In this document: in pieces, positions 11,486-22,835 of the stretch
Numbering within the stretch: position 1 is the first letter of the stretch
Layout of the letters: each line of letters starts with the position of its first letter
Assembly: GCA_022376515.1 (NCBI GenBank)
Contig: WTXI01000222.1
Location: 1-60,959 of the forward strand
DNA length: 60,959 nt
Origin: Lactifluus volemus
Lineage: Eukaryota; Basidiomycota; Agaricomycetes; Russulales; Russulaceae
Reading direction: 5' to 3'
Made by a program: the position numbers and the translations under genes
The notes under the pieces: generated by a model
The model's database searches: none
What the model was told of the DNA's origin: nothing
What the model saw: only the letters and a program-made list of their open reading frames with translations

Positions 11486-11703
11486 AATAAATAAATAAAT
11501 ACAATAATCATACCAGCTGTCTGGGCCGGCCTCAGATTACTAATCCAATTAATTCCAGGTAAAATGTTCTCACAGTTGCTCACATGATCATCCAATAGCA
11601 CACTTCCTAACAATTGCACAGCAGCAGATTCAAACCCTCAACCTGTGCACACAGTGATAATAATAACAAACTATCAGTTTACCATTACACCATTGACGCT
11701 AGA
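11486..11703 (-). mobile_element. tRNA-derived SINE, copy 1
   Basis: On the minus strand the head has an RNA polymerase III A box (TGGTGTAATGGTAAA) and a B box (GGGTTTGAATC) about 55 nt later, then GTGCAATT, ATGTGAGCAA and an (ATTT)n-like tail (AAATAAATAAATAAAT at 11486-11501 on the plus strand). The same order occurs on the plus strand at 50099. The spacing is too long and the pairing too poor for a working tRNA. Confidence 0.65.
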
Positions 11704-11709
11704 ACTGCC

Positions 11710-12044
11710 GGCACTCACATGGCTTACTTCAATAGCTACATAGCCACTTACCTCAGTCCACCTTTGATTTTTCATTCATGCTGTGTCATGCCTTCCCTCT
11801 GTCGCCTCTCTCTGTCGTGTGCTCTGTCATGGTTCTTTTTGTTCACACGCAATCCTTTCTCACCTTGCCACTGCCTTCACCATCAACACTGTGCTTAGTT
11901 TTCTGGTGGGTTTTCTGGTGGTCTTCCAGCACATTGTCTTTGAAGCACCTCTCCTCTGCTGGTCCTCTTCCTCTTCCTCCTCCTCCTCCTTTGCCTCTGC
12001 ATCTTGTCATCATTGCATTGGAGGGACGTTAGGATGCTTGAAGG
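11710..12044. other. Unassigned, pyrimidine-rich
   Basis: CT-rich sequence with (CCT)n-like stretches. It gives several overlapping low-complexity frames with no recognisable product. No repeat ends found. Confidence 0.4.
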
Positions 12045-12287
12045 TGTTATTTGGGCTACTGTAGTGTCAGCCCAACGCTTCTTTGACTGTTTGCCTCCCT
12101 TATTTAGTATATGCTTAGTCAGGTTTGCCTTTACTGCAGTGGACGGAGTTTTGGGGCCTTCAGTCTCATTCTCTCCACTGCAGGTCAGTAGTTATCATTG
12201 TCTTTGGTCAATATAGTCTCATTCTCTCCACTGCAGTCCCCTTGGTCCTCTGTGACTCAAGGGCCCTTCACAGCTCCAATTAAAACA
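12045..12287 (+). repeat. Solo LTR X4 (243 bp)
   Basis: Long-form copy, near identical to X1, with TG...CA ends. The flanks GAAGG and GCTTC do not match, unlike the other four copies, so this one may have recombined after insertion. Confidence 0.8.
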
Positions 12288-12504
12288 GCTTCCCATCAGG
12301 TATTGCTAGGTACGCTGCCTTCAGTCTTCCACCATTCAATTTTTCTGACTCTTGTGAAGTTTTCTTCTTCAGAATCCGCTTCCTGCCCCCCTCTTCATTC
12401 CCCCTCATCCCCTTTGATGAGGGATTGCCTCACGTCAATTCTGAAGGGAACCCATCACACCCCATCGATGTCCTTGGTGTTAGGATCATGCTGGCAGCAC
12501 TGTT

Positions 12505-14677
12505 GTGACTGCCCAAGCGCCTGACACCTGTGACTGGCATGGGGCATGGCATGAGCACATCAGGGTCATCAAGTCTCTTTCCCCATCTTCCTTCACTCTG
12601 GACGACCTCTATGATGAACTGGCAGTCATGGCCATCATTAGGGCGCTCCCACACTCCTTTGACGACGTTGTGCGCACTATCTCCGTCCTAGACAAGTTTG
12701 ACGAGCCATCTGTCATCCAGTCACTCAGAAACATGGATCAGATGTGTTCAAACCTATCTGGGACCATCTCTGCCTTCTCTGCATCATCCACTGCGCCTAG
12801 ATTGTCCTCCAAGCCTTCCCAGGTGTCCTCCCTTCCTTCCCAATCCATCTCTCCTCAAAACTCACAGAATAGGGCCTCCACTTGCCCCAAATGTGACTTC
12901 TGCTCTCACCTTGGCCATATTGAGGCCAAATGCTTCCCCAACGAGGAGTTGACTCATCAATTTGGCTTTCCCTTGCCCTCTACTGCTGCCCCTGCTTCTA
13001 CTGACTCTCAGTTTGCTCCTGCTCCTGCGCCTCAGAACACTTCCATTGCCTCTGCAAGTGCTCTCTTCTCTGCCACACCCATTCTTCATTGTCACATCTC
13101 CTGAAATGCAGACACTGGCGCCTCAGCTCATATGACATTCAACTGTCATTGGCTGTGAAATTTGGTGCCCCACAGGATTCCCTTTTGTCTAGCTGATGGA
13201 TCTGTGCTGTATTCTGAAGGTGTTGGGTCGGTTCGCTTCAATCCTGTGGTGGATGGGCAGGAGATGGCACCTCTAGAGTTCACAAATGTGCTATATGTTC
13301 CCTCCCTCTCCAGTAATCTGTTCTCTGTCCTATATCTCACAATGCATCACTCTTTCACTATCTCTATTGTGAGGGATACCCTCAACTTCATCAGGGATGG
13401 ACACACTGTCATTCAGGCAAAGGTGGACACTCCTTCAAATGCTGCATTTCTGGCTGGGGAAACACTTCTAGTGGAGCAATTTGCGTCCCTCTCATCTTCT
13501 ACCACTCTCCCTATGGACTGGGACCTCTGGCATCGACGCCTCTGTCACCAACACCTTGCTGGGGTCAAGAAGCTGCTCTCAGGTAACCTGGTGACTGGAT
13601 TCAAGCTTGATTCTCGAGCTGATCCTGATCCGGTATGTGAAGCCTGTAAAGCTGGCAAGATGCACTCAGATCTGTTCCCTCCATCAACCTAGAGCATCTA
13701 GACCCCTCCAACTTGTCCACAGTGATCTCCATGGCCCTGTGAAGGTGTCCACTCATCAGAGATTTCACTACTGGGTTGCCTTCATTGATAACTTCTCTCA
13801 CTTTAAGGCTGGCTGTCTAAGTGTTGAAGCGCAAATCTGAGACATTCTCTGCCTTCAAATAGTTCAAAGCATGGGCAGAGAACATCACAGGACAGAGGAT
13901 TGGGACGCTTAGAGATGATAAGGGAGGGGAGTACATGTTAGGGAGTTTGAGAACTTCTGCATTGATCTTGGCATCTAGAGGCAGCACACAGCCAGGAATC
14001 ATCCACAGCAGAATGGGGTCGCTGAGAGGGCTAATAGGATGATGGAGGAGGGCATTATCTGTATGATTTATGAGTCTGACATGCCACTATCTTTCTGGGG
14101 AGAAGCCTTGGCTTCATTCATTCATATCAGCAACAGGATCACCACTTCTACTCTCTCTGATTCTACTCCTCACCAGGCATCCCTTGGGTCTAAGCCAGAT
14201 GTCTCTAGGCTGCGAGTTTGGGGCTGCACAGCTTATGTTCTCATTCAGAGAGACAAGCATCCACTTGGCCTTGGAGTGCACATGGAGAAGTATGTTTTCA
14301 TTGGATACCCTGATGGCTACAAGGCTTGGAAGTTCTACAATCCAGTGACCAAAAAGGTGATCATCTCAGAGAGAGCTGACTTTGATGAACGCTTTTTCAT
14401 GCTTCAGAAGCAATCTACTCCTTTCATCCCACCCCCTTGCCTCAATTCCCTTCTGGAGGCTCCTACCCCTTTTGTTGTGCTTCCTGAGCTGCTCCCTGAT
14501 GCCTCTAGTGATCCTGAGCTCTCACACAAGCCAGCTTATGGGGGAGATGTGTCTACTTTATCTGATCTGCCTTCAGTTTGCCCTCAGACACCTTCCATCT
14601 GCTCCCTTCTACACTGCTGGGCCAGACTCCAATCCTTCACCTTCCTCACCACACCATCCATCTCCTAGCACTCTTTT
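12505..14677 (+). pseudogene. Ty1/Copia element 1: Gag, protease, integrase remnant
   Basis: In order: UBN2-type Gag text (FTLDDLYDELAVMAIIRALP); a CCHC knuckle CDFCSHLGHIEAKC; protease DTGASAHMTF at about 13110-13140 after an in-frame stop; pre-integrase WDLWHRRLCHQHL...CEACKAGKMHSD; the integrase first acidic residue in LVHSDLHGPVKV; a broken core; then HPQQNGVAERANRMMEE and RLRVWGCTAYV. Frameshifts near 13690, 13840 and 13950 and several stops. Reverse transcriptase is absent: the copy ends at X5. No LTR of its own was found. Confidence 0.8.
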
Positions 14678-14921
14678 TGTTTTAGAGTGGGACTGTGAAG
14701 GGCCCTTGAGTTACAGAGGACCAAGACGACTGCAATGGAGAGAATGAGACTGTATTGACCAAATACAATGATAAGAACTGACCTGCAGTGGAGAGAATGA
14801 GACTGAAGGCCCCAAAGCTCCGTCCACTGCAGTAAAGGCAAACCTGACTAAGCATATACTAAATAAAGAAGGCAAGCAGTCACAGAAGCATTCCACTGAC
14901 ACTACAGTAGCCCAAATAACA
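14678..14921 (-). repeat. Solo LTR X5 (244 bp)
   Basis: Long-form inverted copy with TG...CA ends, flanked by CTTTT at 14673-14677 and 14922-14926. It sits in the tail of Copia element 1. Confidence 0.85.
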
Positions 14922-15184
14922 CTTTTCTCATCCATTTCACTTCCAATCACTTCCATTATGCCCTCAGTGCCTCAGATGTCCTAGGGAAGAGTGGTTAGCT
15001 GAGCAATGGACAGTCCCACAGTGCTACAGACAACACAGAGAGCCTACTCTAGCAATTCTGTCTAATGATGAAGAATTGCCAATACTGAATGAAGCTCACT
15101 TCAAGCCATGGTCCCTGTGAACTGTAACAAGAAGTCAAATCAATTAACAATCTAAGTGAGAGAATGGAGGGGAGTGGACTGTAA

Positions 15185-16372
15185 TTGATAAAGATGGAGA
15201 CATGGCATTAGCCATGATATCTGATTCACTTACCTCAAGTGAAGTTAAGCTGTATGACTTGGGAGCATCTTGACACATGTCCCCACAGAGACAAGTTTAT
15301 TTCTTATCATTCTATCAAACTGTGTGCTATAAAAACAGCTAATAAGCAACTATGTTATGCCATAGAAGCTGAAGACTTACAAATCAATGTGCCAAATGGA
15401 GTAGTGACCTCAAGGATGCTACTAAAAGATGCCCTTCATGCACCAGACATCAGAGTTACCATAGTGTCTGTTAGCCAAATTGCCCAAGCGAGGAAAATGG
15501 TATCATTCACTGGTGATTATTGTGAGATAAAAAATAAAAAAGGTGATGTTATTGGATGCATATCAAAGAACTCAAGCAGGCTATACAGAGTGCAACACGA
15601 TGAGTTGAATGCTACAGAGGTAGCCAAAAAAGTGAGTCTTCCCATGCACCATTGACAGCTTGGTTATACTTTGGCTGACACAATCCATTTGCTCATCCAT
15701 CACCATGCCATTGAGGGTGTGGAATTAATTGAAGACACTTTATCATTCCATTGTGACTCATGTGAATATGCCAAGAATACTTGCAAACTGATCAAGAGCA
15801 AACAGATTGGTGGTTAAACAAGTGGGTTTGGTGAGGAAATTCACTCTGATCTCTGGGGACCCTCAAGAACTACCATCCTTCAAGTTGGAGGATACCTATA
15901 TCATGTGACATTTACAGATGATTTTACTCAATATACTAAGGTTGAAATGCTCAAGAAGAAGAGTGACATTCTCACAGCTTACAAGGCATATGCAGCCTGG
16001 GCACAGACATAACACAGTGCCAAGATCAAATAACTACAATTTGATCAAGGAGGTGAATACACCAGAAATAAATTTACAAAGTTCCTACAAGAGCAAGGAA
16101 CTGAATGAAGGCTCACTACTTATAATACTCCCCAACATAATGGAGTCCCAGAGGCACTAAATAGAACACTCATGGGAAGGGTACATGCTATGCTTCATCA
16201 GTCAGGTCTTCCAGAATATCTCTGGGAAGAGACACTGCATCATGCTGTCTGGCTGAAAAATAGAAGCTCAACCCACATGCTTGGTGATGTCACCCCATTG
16301 GAGCACCTCACAGGCATTAAGCTGAACATATCAGGCATGCCTGAATGGTGGCAGCCTGTATGGGTCCATATC
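15185..16372 (+). pseudogene. Ty1/Copia element 2: protease and integrase remnant
   Basis: Protease-like YDLGAS-HMSPHRDKF (Leu replaces the usual Ser/Thr of DSGAS), then KDALHAPDIRVTIVSVSQIA, a broken zinc-binding HCDSCEYAK region, an integrase core EIHSDLWGPS, and HNGVPEALNRTLM with the third acidic residue (Glu). At least five stops. It is a different, more decayed family than element 1. It ends within the PEWW-PVWVHI block, where the Ngaro fragment starts. The upstream 14927-15184 is probably its Gag tail but is unreadable. Confidence 0.75.
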
Positions 16373-17646
16373 TTCAAGGGGTTGTTACTGATAACCTCGA
16401 CACCCTCTAGATTTTCAACTCGCTTTGAGCCACAACAACATACAATCCGATATTGTGTTTTTGCTGCCAACTCCTTATCCTCTCTTCTATCTCACTTCAT
16501 GTGTTCCACGTCCCTGGGAAAGAAAATGTTATTGCGGACATGCTTTCCCGCTCCCTCTTTTCGATCGTTGCCTGTGATCAGCCCTGGCTTGAACTTTTTA
16601 CCTTTGTACCCCCTGACATTACTCCCGGGGGACCTTTGCCACCCCCACAACACACTGGGGTCGGCCCCATGTTGACTCACTCGCTGTCTTCATGGCAGCC
16701 TCATCAGCTGCCATTGACTCTTGATCATCTCGATCAAGAGTTAAATGTTGCACTTGGTTCCTCCCTTGACCCCTCTTCCCATCGTGCTTACCATTCTCAC
16801 CTTCAGTCTTACATCGCTTTTTGTGAGATGCATGGCTTCAATTACAACCTGACTCCCCTTACTCTTGCCTGCTTTGTCGTTTACATGTCTTATCATATTC
16901 AACCCCGATCTGTCTCCACTTACCTCTCCAGCATTTGTAACCAGCTCCAAGTTACTTTCCCCCACGTTTGCATCTCCCGTCGCCATTCCCTTGTTTCTCG
17001 TGCTCTCAGCAGCTGTCTTTGCCGTTTGGGCACTGCACCTCAACATAAATTGTCTCTCTCAGTTGACAACCTTCTCACCTTTTCCACCTCTCTTTCTTCT
17101 ACTTCCCATGATGACCTCCTTTTCCTTTCTCTCACTGTCTGTGGTTTCTTTGGCCTTCATTAACTTGGTGAACTCGTTGATTGCGACGCTTCCTCTCAAC
17201 GGTCTGCCTGTAAGCGCATTTTGTGTGCTCCCATCTCCCTCCTCTCTGACCGATTCTCTTATCATTTGCCTGGTCACAAAGCTGATCGATTCTTCAAAGG
17301 CAACATTGTCCTCATCACTACTTTTCCGTATCTTCCTGTGGATCCCTTCCCAGTCTTCTGTTGGTATCTTCACAGCTGCGACTCCTGCTCTCCTTTTCAT
17401 CCCTATTTGTGGCTGGACTCTTTCCTCTCTGTTCCCACCCATGCATGGTACTTGCACCGCCTTCACTCCTTCCTCTCCCGTACCTTCAGCAGTCACTTCT
17501 TGCACTCTGGTGGCGCCACCTTTTTCGCCTCTCAAGGCTGGTCGTGGGACCACATTCAAGCGCTCGGCTGCTGGGCTTCCAATGTGTTTGACACCTACAT
17601 TCAGAAGCACCCTGCTCTCTTACAGGCCCTTTTCCCCTCAACGTGA
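16373..17646 (+). pseudogene. Ngaro/DIRS element: RNase H end and tyrosine recombinase
   Basis: Starts inside the RNase H domain (VTDNLDTL-IFNSL), ends that domain with HVFHVPGKENVIADMLSR, and continues into a tyrosine recombinase: a SAM-like N-terminal domain (LDPSSHRAYHSHLQSYIAFC) and a catalytic end SGGATFFASQGWSWDHIQALG...YIQKHP. These elements integrate their DNA with the recombinase instead of an integrase. The usual HxxR motif reads HFLHSGG, so the second catalytic Arg appears replaced by His; a stop falls near 17162. No split direct repeats were identified. Confidence 0.8.
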
Positions 17647-17859
17647 CACTTTCCCTTCTTTTTTCACCACCTGCCTCCCTTCCTCCTCCTCGCTATTACC
17701 TTTTTTTCTTACAGTCTGTGTCACGTTTTGGCCACGTTTCTGCAACTCTCAGCCACACCTGTAATTTTATTGTTTTCAGGGGGCTGTTCGCCTCTGTCCT
17801 GGCCTTTTCTCTCTTTGCTCAGCAAGTCTCTGTATCAACAGGTAGGGCCAATTAGTATG
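17647..17859 (+). other. Probable 3' end of the Ngaro fragment
   Basis: Pyrimidine-rich non-coding DNA that directly follows the recombinase stop. Such elements carry split repeats here, but I could not pair any. Confidence 0.35.
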
Positions 17860-18135
17860 GCCTTAACCACCTTGCATATACTTATAGATAAGTTTTTCCT
17901 TCCAAGATATTACATTATCATAATCTTATCTAGCCTGAGATCTTATGCTCATACATTTACCTTGCTTGATCTTTTTAGATATCTAGCTAGGGAACTATGA
18001 TCAGATTATATCAATCTTGATTATTAAGGCCATAAATGTATCTATCAAGGGAAGTGATTGATCAGATCAAATCAGACAAGATAGATAAGATCATCATATA
18101 TCTAGAAAGGTCATAGATTAATATTTTTGGTGATG
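17860..18135 (+). repeat. Dispersed AT-rich repeat R, copy 1
   Basis: Inverted match to 22570-22835: shared blocks include CTAGATATCTAAAAAGATC-like text, GATCTTATCTATCTTG and ATTAATATTTTTGGTGATG. No coding capacity. Terminal repeats and duplication were not resolved. Confidence 0.55.
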
Positions 18136-18159
18136 GACTTGCATAGATTGCACCATCAT

Positions 18160-18830
18160 CCTCGCACCTGTTCTGCCTTCCCATCCTTCTTGAGGAACTT
18201 CACTGTTGCCTTGTCAGTGAAGATCAGCCAGATATCTTGCATCAGGAAAACCCATCTGGCCTTAAAGTGTATTAGATGCTTCTTAAAGCTTACTTAAGTG
18301 TCTTATTGACAGTGGTAAGTAAAAGGATCTACTTACCACTGTCAATAAGACACTTAAGTAAGCTTTAAGGAGCATCTAATACACTTTAAGGCCAGATGGG
18401 TTTTCCTGATGCAAGATATCTGGCTGATCTTCACTGACAAGGCGACAGTAAAGTTCCTCAAGACCATTACTCTGTATAATGTATATCAAAGATTGCCTTG
18501 TCTCATTTTTGAACTGCTCATACCTCAGAGTTCAACTGACTGGCTTTGTTGACTTCCTTGGGTGAAATTTCATCATTGGTATCATCATTCACCTCTTTAA
18601 CTTCTGTTTCCTGCAATCACCTCAAACACTTCTTATGTGGTTGGTGGCCCTCATGTTCTGATTGCTCTAAATCAGAGTCAGATGGTCTGGTGTTCTGCTT
18701 CCTGTCTTGTGATGGTTTTTTTTTTGTTACATGGCGTATTCTTGCCTTTCTGAGACTCCTTCTTTTTTGTTGTATTGTCAGGTTGGGATTTGGATTTGGA
18801 TGAGCGTGCTTTTGCTTTGCTGGTAGGCAT
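18160..18830 (-). pseudogene. Unrecognised basic protein remnant split by a foldback MITE
   Basis: From ATG 18828-18830 leftwards: MPTSKAKARSSKSKSQPDN, Lys-rich text, an acidic stretch with frameshifts, then (left of the MITE at 18240-18411) DIWLIFTDKATVKFLKKDGK. The Lys/Ser-rich start followed by acidic text is common in fungal transposon proteins, but I cannot assign a family. A 24 bp block CCTCAGTAGGTGTGGTAACC(AACT) occurs twice upstream (about 18871 and 18981). Confidence 0.35.
18240..18411. mobile_element. Foldback MITE copy M1 (172 bp palindrome)
   Basis: Starts CATCAGGAAAACCC and ends GGGTTTTCCTGATG; the two halves are inverted copies with a few mismatches and a tiny centre. The inverted symmetry continues about 52 bp into both flanks (18188-18463). 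No clean TA duplication here (left GC, right CA). Confidence 0.9.
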
Positions 18831-18835
18831 GAGGA

Positions 18836-19480
18836 AAGATGGAATGGTGGTTGAATTAAGCTAGAAGAATAAAACCTCAGTAGGTGTGGTAACCAACTAA
18901 ATATATTGTAATACCTAGAAGAATAAGACTACAGTTTTATAGTTAGATGTGATGGTAGTTATAGTGAAGTGAAAACTTACCCTCAGTAGGTGTGGTAACC
19001 AACTGAGGGACAAAGGCGTTGTAGCGTGTGTATATATACTGTAGTGCACGTGAATGTTGAACTAAGTGCATGATGCACATGTATGACATATATTCACACT
19101 TAATTGGTTGTTGAGATTGTGTGCAATGTTTTCTTGACTGTGAATATTTGTTTGGTGCAAATTGGTCATGCTTTCCAGTTCATTGTACAAAAAATTGTCT
19201 ATTTCTATGGACATGTGCATGATACAGTATAAGTAGTAGTACACATTGTAGCTGGCCATTGGCAGCTCTAACTTCATACAAAAAGACTGGTTGCAACTGA
19301 CTGCAACTGGTCTTTTATTGGTTGCCTCTTTTGCCTTAAATGGGGCAACCAGCAACCAGAAGACACTGAGATTGATGTAATCACAACTGGAAGTCCAGTC
19401 TCTTCCAGTTAAGTTGTGTTGGGTTGCCAGTCTTTTTGAGGTCCATAGGACTAGGCCTGTAAACACTAGCCCTAATGCTT
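18836..19480. other. Gene-free AT-rich stretch with hAT-like ends
   Basis: No gene. From about 19278 to 19470 it has repeated ACTGGTTGCAAC/CAACCAGT blocks and ends in GTAAACACTAGCCCTA, reminiscent of the hAT 3' end at 48.15-48.36 kb; perhaps a decayed hAT MITE. Confidence 0.3.
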
Positions 19481-20643
19481 CCTTACTGTTTTTTTTTGTT
19501 CACCTCCACCTCTGCCTCTACCTCCTGTGCTACTGCCTCCTCTGCCTGCACCACCCCTCCTGTGCCTCCTGTGCACTTCTGTCTCCTCTGCCGTCTCCTC
19601 CACCGTCCCCACACCTCCTGTGCTTCCTGCCCCTTCTGTGGCATTTCCTGGGCTTCCCATGCTGTTAGGAATGAGTGGTTCCTATGCTCTTGGTAGAGTC
19701 AGGTGGTTCAGGAAAACCCTAGTGACGTCAGTTAATAAGAGTCAGGTTCTAGAAGTACTAAGTCAACAGTCTTGTGACAGAGTATCAGCAGTAACTTGCA
19801 GTGTCACTGACAGCATGAGACAGAGATCAGAGGTCTAAGAGGTTTAGGAATGGGATGTGGGTCTCTTAGAACAGTAAGTTCATATTGTAGGCTTAAGTTC
19901 AAGCTAGTTAGCTAGGGCCTAAGTGAGGGTCCTTATATACATGAGCTACCCTAGTCAGAAGGAGTTAGTATGAGTCATAGGTAAAGAGTCATTGTGACTC
20001 ATGGTGATGAGTCATAATAAGTTACCATGAGTCGAGTCCATGCGTGAGTCGGTTCGAGTCACACTGGCTTATGTAGTCATACAGTACTCAGTCTGGATGC
20101 GAGAATTGTAAGTAGTCGGTCATGTGAGAAAATTTATGTAAGGGAGGCAGTGACTGTGTGACTGTAACATGTGCTCTGTGCCTCCTCCCTTGTCCCTTGC
20201 CTCCTCCTGCACCTCCCATGCCTCCTGTACCTCCTGCATCTCTTCTTGTGCCTCCCATGCCTCCATCTCTGCCACTGCCTCATGGCCCTGCAGTCCCAAC
20301 CCCCCAGGGCTGTTGCATCAAGGCCTGTAGATTACTAGTCTTAGTTATTCATGTTGTAGTTTTATCTCCAATATATAATTTTGATGTCTATAAAATTATG
20401 TGATTGAAATTTTCAAATTAGTTAAAAATGTGAAAGATGCTTAATGTTACTTAGATCTTGCTTAATTAGCTTAATTAAGTAAAATGTGGTTAATTCAGCA
20501 ACAGGCTTGGCTTATAGTGCTTAATCAAGGTTGCTTAACTTCTGCTTGATTCTTCTTAAGGCTTGCTTAACCTGCTTAATGACAACATTAAGTATATTAA
20601 TTATACTTTAAGCACATTAAGCAAATATGATGTTTTCCTGATG
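19481..20643 (+). repeat. Repeat family K, copy a (split by a solo LTR)
   Basis: CCT-rich segment (19490-19660 and 20170-20290) followed by a TTAAG/GCTTAA-rich segment, ending ATATGATGTTTTCCTGATG at 20643. 20270-20480 matches 32640-32840 inverted. The terminal 12 bp (CATCAGGAAAAC in reverse) equals the end of the foldback MITEs. No coding capacity found. Confidence 0.6.
19663..20169 (-). repeat. Solo LTR (507 bp) in repeat K
   Basis: Starts TGTTAGGAATG and ends GACTGTAACA, interrupting the CCT-rich run of repeat K. Flanking pentamers CATGC and TGTGC differ at two transition positions. Contains one CRE-like TGACGTCA (around 19723) and three exact TGASTCA sites near 19970-20025. Strand chosen from the TGTTACAG-like end; tentative. 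Confidence 0.65.
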
Positions 20644-20808
20644 CTATGGCATAAAATATCCATTTATTAGCCACAATTATCACATGTGGCACAATCTCTC
20701 AATAGGTAGTGAACTTTTCATGGAAAGGGGATATGTGGGTAGATACCCTGGAGTCATAGAGCTTGGCATTGATCATGGTGGTGCATGGCACACTGGCTGT
20801 AGCAAGTT

Positions 20809-20990
20809 CATCAGGAAAACCCATCTGGCCTTAAACTGTATTAGATGCTTCTTAAAGCTTACTTGAGATATTGGTAAGTAGATCCTCAATGTTGGTAAGT
20901 AGAAGGATCTACTTAATAACATCATAAGACACTCAAGTAGGCTTTAAGGAGCATCTAATATAGTTTAAGGCCAGATGGGTTTTCCTGATG
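20809..20990. mobile_element. Foldback MITE copy M2
   Basis: CATCAGGAAAACCC...GGGTTTTCCTGATG with rearranged centre (182 bp). Flanks TT and TA. Confidence 0.85.
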
Positions 20991-21180
20991 TACAGCATAG
21001 TCTTCTACCTCTGAACCCTTGACTAGACCTGTGCATCTTAGTCGTTGCAACTGCTTTGTCATTTCACTTAGTCAGCATGACTTCAAACTATTGGATGAGT
21101 ATCCTTAGACTCAGTCTATACTGAGGTAGGGTGAACATGGTGTCTACACTATATAAGGAATGACAAAGGTGTCTCACAGC
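20991..21180 (+). repeat. Dispersed repeat S, copy 1
   Basis: GGATGAGTATCCT.AGACTCAG and GTGTCTACA.TATATAAGG blocks recur inverted at about 24010-24110. AT-rich, non-coding. Confidence 0.45.
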
Positions 21181-21379
21181 TATTGGTTATCATAATTAAC
21201 TGGGTTCACATTCCATGTGGTTATGTTATGCAGCCACTGGACCTGGGTTCTGTTCCAGTTGACAACCTTGGGTTCTTTGATATAAGAGAGGCAGTTGGAA
21301 ACCCTCTGATAGAGGCAGGTAAAGGCATAGTTGAAGGTGTTATTGAGGCAGTAGAGGTTCCATTTGTCCATGAAGTTAT

Positions 21380-22200
21380 TTTCTTTCTCTCTATTCCTAT
21401 CAAAGATAGTGGGTGGTCATTCAGTTGGTGCTCCCATGAGATACCCTGGTCCTGGCATCAGTTCTTGTGGTAGTTCTCCTTCTGGGGGTCCATCTCCTGG
21501 GGGTTTACTAGCTGAGGGCCATCCTAGGGGTTCTCCTCCTTGAGATAGGTCATTAGAATATTTGCTGGTGGTTCCTGGTAAGAGTGGGCAGACAGAGGGG
21601 TTATTGGTTCTGGTTTCCTAGTGCTTCCATTGTCTTCACTTTCCTCTCTTATAGCATTGAGAACACAGTTGCTCTTACTCCTTCTTGAAGTCTGAATGCT
21701 GGGCAGGACTTGAGTACTTTATTATGTGGTAGTATAGCATGCCAGACATTGTTAATAAACTCTATGCAGACTGATTCTCCTTCTTGTTCTGTGCAGTAGT
21801 ATCAATCTGTGAGGTTCTAGTATATGCTACCTTTCACATGTGTGAGTAGGTCATTGTTGTATTGGGTGGGCACTGGGATCAGTGTTTTGTTGTTGAGAAA
21901 GTCTATTCTGAGAATGGTCATGCTAATATTGCAATTGCAAGTGTACTGACTTCTGAGGCAGTTTTGGCAAAGGGATGAGAATCTAGATGCTATTATGATC
22001 TTCTAGCTCTGGGTAAAGTGTTTTCAATAGAATTGTCTCACTTCTGTAGTCTTCTAGACCTAGATCAAGTAAGAGGAGCACTATGTAGTATTCCTTCTCT
22101 GTGGAGATCTAGATGGCAAGTGTCTCTACAAGATGTTCAATGTAGTCATTTGGGGGGTCTGCCACTTTTCAGTGGTATGTAGGAGCTTGAACTTATATTA
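21380..22200 (-). pseudogene. Old Gypsy Gag fragment, GypsyB-like
   Basis: On the minus strand, text such as EQEGESVCIEFINNVWHAI aligns with the GypsyB block EGKESRTKYRSPCEFINNQW, with many stops and shifts. It is more diverged than the other two GypsyB Gags. Short plus-strand open frames here are shadows. Confidence 0.5.
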
Positions 22201-22569
22201 GGGACTAGCTGTTTCTAGTTTCTAAAATAGAATCAAGAGTTCAAAAAGGACTGTCAAAGATGTGAGTCTGAGCTGGGTCTAACTAAGTTATAGCACTTAG
22301 AAGGCTTTAAGAGAAGAGGAATTCACAAGGGGGTTTGTGAGGAGTCAAGAGGCTAGTATTGGAGAGAAGTTCAAGCTGAAGAGCAATAACCTAAGATAAC
22401 AAGTCTTATATACGGTACAGGCTCTGTAATTACCCTGATGTGTTGAAAGAACTTGTGTATCTCCTGTACCAGGACTAGTTGCTCCAAAAAAAGGTATTTG
22501 CCAAATTAGGTGTCTATTTGCCCATCACATTGGATGTCTATAAATGGTATGTCACTAGAGGGCAAAGGG
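22201..22569 (-). other. Probable decayed LTR of the old Gypsy fragment
   Basis: Lies where the 5' LTR of the minus-strand Gag should be and has a TATATAC/TATATAAGA-like box (around 22410). Ends not defined. Confidence 0.3.
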
Positions 22570-22835
22570 CATCATCACCAAAAATATTAATCTATAACCT
22601 TTCTAGATATATGATGATCTTATCTATCTTGTCTAATTTGATCTGATCAATCACTTTTCTTAGTAAGTACATTTATGACCTTAGCTAGATATCTAAAAAG
22701 ATCAAGCAAGGTAGATTTATAAGCATAAGATCTTAGGCTAGATAACATTATAATAATGTAATGTCTTGTAACATCTAGTATAACCTTGCAAGATAATAAA
22801 AGGTCATTTAGGTACTTAGCTAGATATATTATGCC
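22570..22835 (-). repeat. Dispersed AT-rich repeat R, copy 2
   Basis: Reverse-complement copy of 17860-18135; begins ATCACCAAAAATATTAATC. Confidence 0.55.

Noticed and set aside
16865..17764. A 299-codon Ser/Leu/Pro-rich plus-strand frame
   Set aside because: It is a shifted frame over the tyrosine recombinase; the conserved GGAT..YIQKHP motifs are in another frame.
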